Shown here: positions 15,901 to 19,499 of the stretch, one piece after another | How the letters are laid out: each line of letters begins with the position of its first letter | Position numbering within the stretch: position 1 is the stretch's first letter | DNA from: Deltaproteobacteria bacterium | Lineage (GTDB): Bacteria > Desulfobacterota > DSM-4660 > Desulfatiglandales > HGW-15 | Reading direction: 5' to 3' | Assembly (NCBI GenBank): GCA_019307805.1 | Contig: JAFDIX010000019.1 | Span: 1-19,499 of the forward strand | DNA length: 19,499 nucleotides | Translations under genes and position numbers: made by a program | The notes under the pieces: generated by a model | The model's input: the letters and a program-made list of their open reading frames with translations, nothing else | Told to the model about the DNA's origin: nothing | Database searches by the model: none

Positions 15901-16390
15901 CGGACTCGGCAATGTCCAGGGCGGCCTGCATGCCTGCGATGCCCCCACCCACGACCAGAACATCGGGATGCACCGATACACTGCGGGAATCGAGGCTCTG
16001 GTGCTCGTTCACGCGGTGGATGGCCGCCGCCGCCAGGGTCTTTGCCTTTCTTGTGGCCTGGTCCGGGTCATTGGTTACCCATGAGACCTGTTCGCGAACA
16101 GAGGCCATCTGAAAATAATAGGGGTTGATCCCGCCACGCTGGCAGGCCCCCTGGAAAGTCTTCTCATGAAGCCTCGGGCTGCAGGAAGCGACCACTACTC
16201 GGTTTAGGCTGAGATCCCTGATATCCTTTTCAATCATCTCCTGTCCTGGGTCCGAACACATAAACTTGTAGTCACGCGCGACCACCACGTTATCCAGCCC
16301 TCGAGAAAATTCCGCCACATCTTCTACGTCAACCCTTCCTGCGATATTCACACCGCAATGGCAGACATAAAAACCGATTCTATTTGGCAT
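12980..16390 (-). CDS. hdrA: HdrA with inserted GltD/NfnB-like NAD(P)H oxidoreductase module (1136 aa)
   Basis: The start is ATG 16390 (an adjacent GTG at 16393 is possible) with AAAGGGG upstream. Residues 1-140 are the HdrA N-terminal domain, followed by FAD fold GGGIAG (148-153) and [4Fe-4S] ligands C244/C247/C250/C254. Residues about 284-705 are a complete GltD/NfnB-like unit: Fe-S cysteines C294, C298, C337, C341, C345; FAD motif GSGPAG (389-394); NAD(P)H motif GGGNVAIDAAR (520-530) with VVYRRSREEMPA, whose arginines suggest NADPH; and GDMVTGPATVIEA. A six-cysteine stretch (C760 to C776) then leads back into HdrA (GSIIVATGYD, CVGSRD, YCSRVCCM). Two [4Fe-4S] motifs at C1064-C1074 and C1095-C1105 end it. 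The design offers direct NAD(P)H input to a bifurcating HdrA. It lies 35 bases after the REC gene. Confidence 0.93.
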   Translation of the reverse strand: MPNRIGFYVCHCGVNIAGRVDVEDVAEFSRGLDNVVVARDYKFMCSDPGQEMIEKDIRDLSLNRVVVASCSPRLHEKTFQGACQRGGINPYYFQMASVREQVSWVTNDPDQATRKAKTLAAAAIHRVNEHQSLDSRSVSVHPDVLVVGGGIAGMQAALDIAESGYKAYLVERQPTIGGHMLQFDKTFPTLDCAACIGTPKMVSVGQSDNIEVLSYSEVAEVTGYIGNYTVKVRRNPRYVKEEVCTGCGECATVCPVTRPSEWDEGLGTRNAIYRPFPQAVPITFAIEKLDRAPCVIACPAGINVQGYVQLIGQGKYREAVQLIMERLPLPGVLGRVCPHPCEADCRRLELDEAIAIRDLKRFAADQVNLDELSVPEIEDRSEKVAVIGSGPAGLTVAYYLRLKGYPVTLFEALKEMGGMLRVGIPDYRLPPDVLEKEIGYILRHGVEVRREQRLGQDFTLADLEKEGFKAVFLGIGAHRSLKTNIPGEEEYEGVLDAVDFLREVNLGSRERPGDKVLIVGGGNVAIDAARVAKRLGSQEVIVVYRRSREEMPAYPEEIEGALEEGVQMHFLTAPVRVLGESGKVTGFECVKTELGAPDASGRRRPVPVEGSEFVIECDAIIPAIGQWPDMEWAADESALDISRWGTLEVDRYTMQTKMPHVFSAGDMVTGPATVIEAVAAAHKAVEAMDRYLRGEDLGAFAEALESEEPPGRGWNEIPEGMPQEQRKHTGVGEPSKRVSTFEEVDFGFQEAEAQQEALRCLNCGVCSECMECVRVCEAKAIDHAMEPEIREIQVGSIIVATGYDIMDPTPMRQFGFGKYPNVFTSLEFERLNNATGPTSGQILMRDENGEFTRSPESVAIIHCVGSRDENYHEYCSRVCCMYALKYGHLLKDKIGHHVKIHDYYIDMRCFGKGYEEFYQRCQKEGINFVRGKPAEITHQAETPEEEGKLIVIGEDTLLGKRYRNPVDMVILCAAMEAREDAAEVGRVFGVSIGADGFFLEEHPKLGPLNTATDGVFMAGACQAPKDIPDAVAQASGAAAKALGLSARGEVQVSPTISWIDPEACAGCQTCIGLCAYNAIEFDEVRKISVVNDALCKGCGSCAGFCPSGAAQVKHFNEKQVFAELDGIVDALAEFGI

Positions 16391-16425
16391 CACTGAACCC
16401 CTTTTTCAAAATTCTCCCCGCAGTC

Positions 16426-16830
16426 CTATTCCCGGGGTGCGAGTATATTCCTGGTCAGTTCGTAGAGCTCTTCCGGTTCCGGCGGCTTCTCGATATAGGC
16501 CTCAGGCTCCGGCAAAGTGGAGCCCATATACGAACCCAGCATGTTTTGGGAGTGGAAGAAGGTCTTCTTGGCGATGGCTGAGACCATGATGACCGGAATG
16601 TCCTTGAGTTCCGCATCGGTCTTGAGCTCCCGGTACATCTGGATGCCACCCTCCTTGGGCATCATGACATCCAGGATGATAAGCCGGGGTTTGGTTTCCC
16701 GTGCCAACTGAAGTCCCTCTAGGCCGTCCTGAGCAACAATCGGTTTGTAACCACGGGTCTCCATGAGGGTGGAGAGATAGGTTCTCATGTCCAGTTCATC
16801 GTCCACGATCAGAACGGTTTGCTTTCCCAT
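16426..16830 (-). CDS. Stand-alone receiver-domain protein (134 aa)
   Basis: A single receiver domain with D10/D11, phospho-acceptor D54 (ILDVMMPKEGG), S84 and K115, and no output domain. Between S84 and K115 it has a longer than usual segment containing TFFHSQ and PEPEAYIEKPPEPEEL. The paralogue at 19049-19441 shares both blocks and about six residues in ten by eye. This is the first gene behind the sigma-54 promoter at 16881-16896 and is 35 bases before hdrA-2, so it is probably made together with the Hdr proteins. It may relay phosphate or bind a partner protein (inference); no cognate kinase lies next to it. Confidence 0.9.
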   Translation of the reverse strand: MGKQTVLIVDDELDMRTYLSTLMETRGYKPIVAQDGLEGLQLARETKPRLIILDVMMPKEGGIQMYRELKTDAELKDIPVIMVSAIAKKTFFHSQNMLGSYMGSTLPEPEAYIEKPPEPEELYELTRNILAPRE

Positions 16831-16880
16831 CTTTTTCCCCTGGGTTGAATAAAATCATTCTAAAATCCAGGTATTATGAA

Positions 16881-16896
16881 AGCATATACCGTGCCA
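16881..16896 (-). promoter_or_regulatory. Sigma-54 (-24/-12) promoter of the REC-hdr block
   Basis: On the minus strand TGGCACGGTATATGCT reads from 16896 to 16881. It has the exact TGGCACG -24 element and GC of the -12 element with 10 bases between GG and GC. Transcription would start near 16870, giving a leader of about 40 bases before the ATG at 16830. This is the best promoter match in the window. Confidence 0.82.
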
Positions 16897-16967
16897 GCAT
16901 CGAAATATGTTGCCATTCCAATAGGTTAGTTTTGATTTAAAGACAGGAGGCAGCGCAAATAGATGGA

Positions 16968-16989
16968 CATGTTGCAATAGTGCAACATG
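16968..16989. promoter_or_regulatory. Enhancer-like palindrome (UAS) upstream of the sigma-54 promoter
   Basis: CATGTTGCA (16968-16976) and TGCAACATG (16981-16989) form a perfect inverted repeat with a 4-base spacer. It lies about 75-95 bp upstream of the -24 element at 16890-16896, a typical distance for an activator of the NtrC/PspF group. The activator encoded immediately upstream (17112-18860), with a Fis-type DNA-binding domain, is the likely binder. Confidence 0.65.
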
Positions 16990-17055
16990 AATCTGGTGAA
17001 AAAAGGATATTATATTTGATATTATAAGATTTTTTTGATATTTCACGAAATGCAT

Positions 17056-17090
17056 CATATTGCAACAATTGTGCATCATGTCGCAACATG
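17056..17090. promoter_or_regulatory. Cluster of degenerate TTGCAAC half-sites
   Basis: CATATTGCA (17056-17064), TGCATCATG (17072-17080) and CGCAACATG (17082-17090) are each one to two bases from the arms of the perfect palindrome at 16968-16989. They lie about 160-195 bp from the sigma-54 promoter and just past the end of the activator gene. They could be a secondary activator site allowing cooperative binding. The stretch between them and the palindrome is AT-rich. Confidence 0.45.
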
Positions 17091-17111
17091 AAAAGGGAGT
17101 ATTGAAAGGGA

Positions 17112-18860
17112 TCACGGTGAGATATTGTATTTCTTCATCTTTCGCCATAATGTGGTCCGATCCATCTGGAGATCACGGGCGGTCTTGCCCCGGTGCCCGT
17201 GATGTCGCCTGAGGGTCTCAAGGATACGCTGCTTTTCGCCGTAGTGACTTGCCGGCTCCTGGTGCGGTGGTTCGGACTGTTGGCGTGTCCCATCCGAAGG
17301 GATACTCCTCTGCAGGGAAAGGGGCAGGTGTTTGCGCTCGATGGTATCGGCCTGGCATATAATGAGTGCATGCTCAAGAATGTTTTCCAGTTCTCTGATG
17401 TTGCCGGGGTAGTCGTGATTGAGCAGCACCTCCATGGCCCCTTCGCTTATTCTTGTGGCCCGGGTCTCGTTTACTGCATTGAGCCTTTTCAGGATGTGAT
17501 CAATGAGAAGGGGGATATCGCTCTTTCTTGATTTGAGGGGGGGCAATTCCAATCGAATGACATTGAGGCGATAGAAAAGATCTTTCCGAAAGCGCTTTGC
17601 TTCTGCCAACCCCTCAAGCCCCTGGTTGGTTGCCGCGATAATCCGAACGTCCACTTTGGTGGTCCTTCTGCTCCCCAGTGGATAAAACTCCCGATCCTCC
17701 AGAACGCGCAGCAACTTTGCCTGAAGCGACAGGGGAAGATCACCGATTTCATCCAGGAATATGGTCCCCTTGTCCGCCTCTTGAAACCTCCCGGGCTTAT
17801 CCCGCCCCGCCCCGGTAAAGGCCCCTTTCACATATCCGAACATTTCAGATTCCAGCAGGTTATCCGGCAGAGCCGCACAATTCACCTTCACAAAAGAATT
17901 TTTGGCCCGCTTGCTCTCATTGTGGATCACCTTGGCCAGAAGATCTTTTCCCGTGCCCGTAGAGCCTTCAATGAGAACCGTTGCATCTGTGGCAGCCACT
18001 ACAGGAACAATTTCAAAAATCTTCTGTATAGAACGGTCCTTGCCGATCATGTCCCCAAAGGTGTATCGGCTTTTGATCTCTTTGTTCAGTTGATAGATGA
18101 GGGAAAGATCCTGGACCGTGACCAGCCCCCCGACGGTATTGCCCTGTTCATTTCTGAGAGCCATATAATTTGCCTGGATGGGAATAGGGGTCTCCTTCTT
18201 GGTGACCATCAGACCTTTTTTATTTGTGCGCATCTTCCCATCTTCAATGGATTGCTTCATCAAGGAGACATCGACACTCCCATCTCCACCCAGAATTATG
18301 GAACTGGATTTTCCCAGGATTTCCTTTCGGTCATAGCCGGAAGTGGCTTCAGCCTGCCTGTTAAAAAAAGTGACAAGCCCTCCCCGGGTGACCGTGAACA
18401 CGCCAATATCCAGATTGTCCAGGATGATCTTCAACTGACGTTCATCATAGGTTATGCGGCTGATGAGTTCTTCAAAGGTGGATCGGTCCTGGAAAACCTC
18501 CATACAACCCATGGGGTTACCATTTGTATCGTACAGGGGCGTCACCACTTTGGTAATGGCGCGCTTCTCCTTATGTGCATCGACGATCTCTACTTCAAAA
18601 CTCAATGATTTCCGCTCTGCCTCTACGGCTTCATGATACTTACAGTCTCCTAAACACAAATCATTGAGAAAAACCTGGTGACACGGCTTTCCCACCACAT
18701 CGTCTTCATGGTATCCCGTGATAATTTCTGCGGCCCTGTTAAACGAGGTGATCCTGCGCTCCGGGTCAACCGTAAAGACACCGATTCGCAGTTCATCCAA
18801 CAAGCTCCACAGCTGTTCGTAAAATACGAGCCTGTCTTTTTCAGAGGCCTTTTTTACCAT
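17112..18860 (-). CDS. PAS-PAS sigma-54-dependent transcriptional activator (582 aa)
   Basis: Two PAS domains (about 15-130 and 140-255) replace the receiver of NtrC. The first contains C60, C69 and C73 (KPCHQVFLNDLCLGDC), a cysteine triad also seen in the histidine kinase PAS domain here. The AAA+ domain (268-490) has Walker A GSTGTGKD (299-306), the sigma-54 contact loop GAFTGA (346-351) and Walker B IFLDEIGD. A Fis-type helix-turn-helix ends the protein (about 540-580, KTARDLQMDRTTLWRKMKKY). AAGGAAG precedes ATG 18860. With no receiver, it should sense a small molecule, metal or redox state directly. Its position directly upstream of the palindrome and sigma-54 promoter of the Hdr block makes it the probable pathway-specific activator (inference). 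Confidence 0.94.
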   Translation of the reverse strand: MVKKASEKDRLVFYEQLWSLLDELRIGVFTVDPERRITSFNRAAEIITGYHEDDVVGKPCHQVFLNDLCLGDCKYHEAVEAERKSLSFEVEIVDAHKEKRAITKVVTPLYDTNGNPMGCMEVFQDRSTFEELISRITYDERQLKIILDNLDIGVFTVTRGGLVTFFNRQAEATSGYDRKEILGKSSSIILGGDGSVDVSLMKQSIEDGKMRTNKKGLMVTKKETPIPIQANYMALRNEQGNTVGGLVTVQDLSLIYQLNKEIKSRYTFGDMIGKDRSIQKIFEIVPVVAATDATVLIEGSTGTGKDLLAKVIHNESKRAKNSFVKVNCAALPDNLLESEMFGYVKGAFTGAGRDKPGRFQEADKGTIFLDEIGDLPLSLQAKLLRVLEDREFYPLGSRRTTKVDVRIIAATNQGLEGLAEAKRFRKDLFYRLNVIRLELPPLKSRKSDIPLLIDHILKRLNAVNETRATRISEGAMEVLLNHDYPGNIRELENILEHALIICQADTIERKHLPLSLQRSIPSDGTRQQSEPPHQEPASHYGEKQRILETLRRHHGHRGKTARDLQMDRTTLWRKMKKYNISP

Positions 18861-18959
18861 GGCTCTTCCTTGCCGGAATGGACTCGATGTTGATTACTGA
18901 CAGCTCTATTCAGAAGTCTTTGTTTTGTGGACGAAAATTACCCGGAGCTTAGGAAATAG

Positions 18960-19001
18960 AAAAAGCCAAGTCAAGTCATCTAACCGATCACTTACCTGGC
19001 T
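18960..19001 (-). terminator. Intrinsic terminator of the second REC gene
   Basis: On the minus strand AGCCAGGTAAGT (19001-18990) pairs with ACTTGACTTGGCT (18976-18964): 12 base pairs including one G-U, with one bulged G and a 13-base loop, followed by TTTTC. It lies 48 bases after the stop of the REC gene at 19049 and about 100 bases before the activator gene, so the activator probably has its own promoter. Confidence 0.7.
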
Positions 19002-19048
19002 CAATGAAAAAGTTCAGGATCGCAATGCCGGCGATTACCAAGTGCGGT

Positions 19049-19441
19049 TTACTTGAGACTGTTTTGAATGGCCTCAAGCAGTTCATCAGGCTCAGGGGGT
19101 TTTTCAATATAGGCAGCCGGTTCGGGAATTCTTTCTCTCTTGTATTCATCCAAAACCCTTTGGGAGTGAAAGAAGGTCTTTCTGGAAAGGGCGGAAAGCA
19201 TGATGACGGGTATCTCCTTGAGGTCAGGATCACTCTTCAACTCACGATACAGGTTGATGCCGCTTTCCTTTGGCATCATAACATCCAGTATAATGAGGGC
19301 CGGTTTTTTTGCACGGGCCACCTCTAAACCCTGAACCCCGTCTTCAGCCGAAACGGGCTTATAGCCATTGGTCTCTAAAAGTGTTGTAATGAAAATCCGC
19401 ATATCCAGTTCATCGTCAACAACCAGAACTTTTTTAGCCAT
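19049..19441 (-). CDS. Stand-alone receiver-domain protein, paralogue of the one at 16426-16830 (130 aa)
   Basis: A single receiver domain with D9/D10, phospho-acceptor D53 (ILDVMMPKESG), S83 and K114. The extended segment before K114 (KTFFHSQ, IPEPAAYIEKPPEPDEL) is nearly the same as in the first paralogue, which marks the two as a subfamily. There is no output domain. AAAAAAGGAG precedes the ATG at 19441. It is separated from the activator gene by an intrinsic terminator, so it belongs to a unit that begins at or beyond the right edge. The two copies flank the activator gene, which suggests duplication around it. Confidence 0.9.
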   Translation of the reverse strand: MAKKVLVVDDELDMRIFITTLLETNGYKPVSAEDGVQGLEVARAKKPALIILDVMMPKESGINLYRELKSDPDLKEIPVIMLSALSRKTFFHSQRVLDEYKRERIPEPAAYIEKPPEPDELLEAIQNSLK

Positions 19442-19499
19442 TTCAAACTCCTTTTTTCCTTAGACCTTACACCCTGGACCATGCGCCCAATACTCTTTG

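Noticed and set aside
18946..18974. Possible sigma-70 promoter TTGACT-N17-TAAGCT for the activator gene
   Set aside because: The -10 match is only 3 of 6 and the -35 word lies inside the 3' arm of the intrinsic terminator.
1..19499. CRISPR array, insertion sequence, tRNA or rRNA
   Set aside because: No regularly spaced repeats, transposase-like frame, or tRNA/rRNA-like sequence was seen on reading both strands.

Overview
The window looks like a chromosomal segment of a strictly anaerobic bacterium of the Desulfobacterota (sulfate-reducing or syntrophic deltaproteobacterial type). The reasons are a dense run of heterodisulfide-reductase (Hdr) genes, an MvhD and an FrhB-like subunit, a UGA-encoded selenocysteine in an HdrD-like protein, several sigma-54 activators, and REC/PAS signalling proteins. 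The taxonomic call is inference from gene content; no rRNA or marker gene is present.

Layout. (1) 1-1518, plus strand: a sigma-54-type promoter (235-250) and an upstream palindrome precede two genes, a 75-aa Cys4 protein and a 309-aa protein carrying two copies of the same Cys4 motif fused to a GcvH-like domain. (2) 1528-4673, minus strand: a PAS histidine kinase, an NtrC-type response regulator and an archaemetzincin protease, closely spaced and probably one transcript. (3) 4765-16830, minus strand: the metabolic block. In transcription order it holds a stand-alone REC protein, an HdrA carrying an inserted GltD/NfnB-like NAD(P)H module, MvhD, an FrhB-like protein, a tandem HdrA carrying an inserted receiver domain, HdrC, HdrB and a selenocysteine HdrD-like protein. 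It is preceded by a good sigma-54 promoter (16881-16896) with an enhancer-like palindrome about 90 bp upstream, and ends at a hairpin terminator (4704-4727). (4) 17112-18860: a PAS-PAS sigma-54 activator, the natural candidate to act at that enhancer. (5) 19049-19441: a second stand-alone REC protein, paralogous to the first, followed by an intrinsic terminator.

Working model (inference): the block encodes a soluble, probably flavin-based electron-bifurcating Hdr supercomplex with no hydrogenase subunit in the window. Electrons would enter through the NAD(P)H module of HdrA-2 and/or the FrhB-like protein, pass by MvhD and the HdrA flavins, and leave through HdrB/HdrC and the selenocysteine HdrD-like protein to an unknown disulfide or thiol acceptor, with ferredoxin as the likely low-potential partner. 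The most striking points are that both HdrA proteins have a foreign domain inserted at the same place (REC in one, GltD-like in the other), that the inserted REC has all its phosphorylation residues, and that a UGA codon with a bacterial SECIS-like hairpin splits what annotation pipelines would call two genes. The Cys4/GcvH-like pair at the left edge seems to be an undescribed module whose canonical lipoyl-lysine position is a glutamate.
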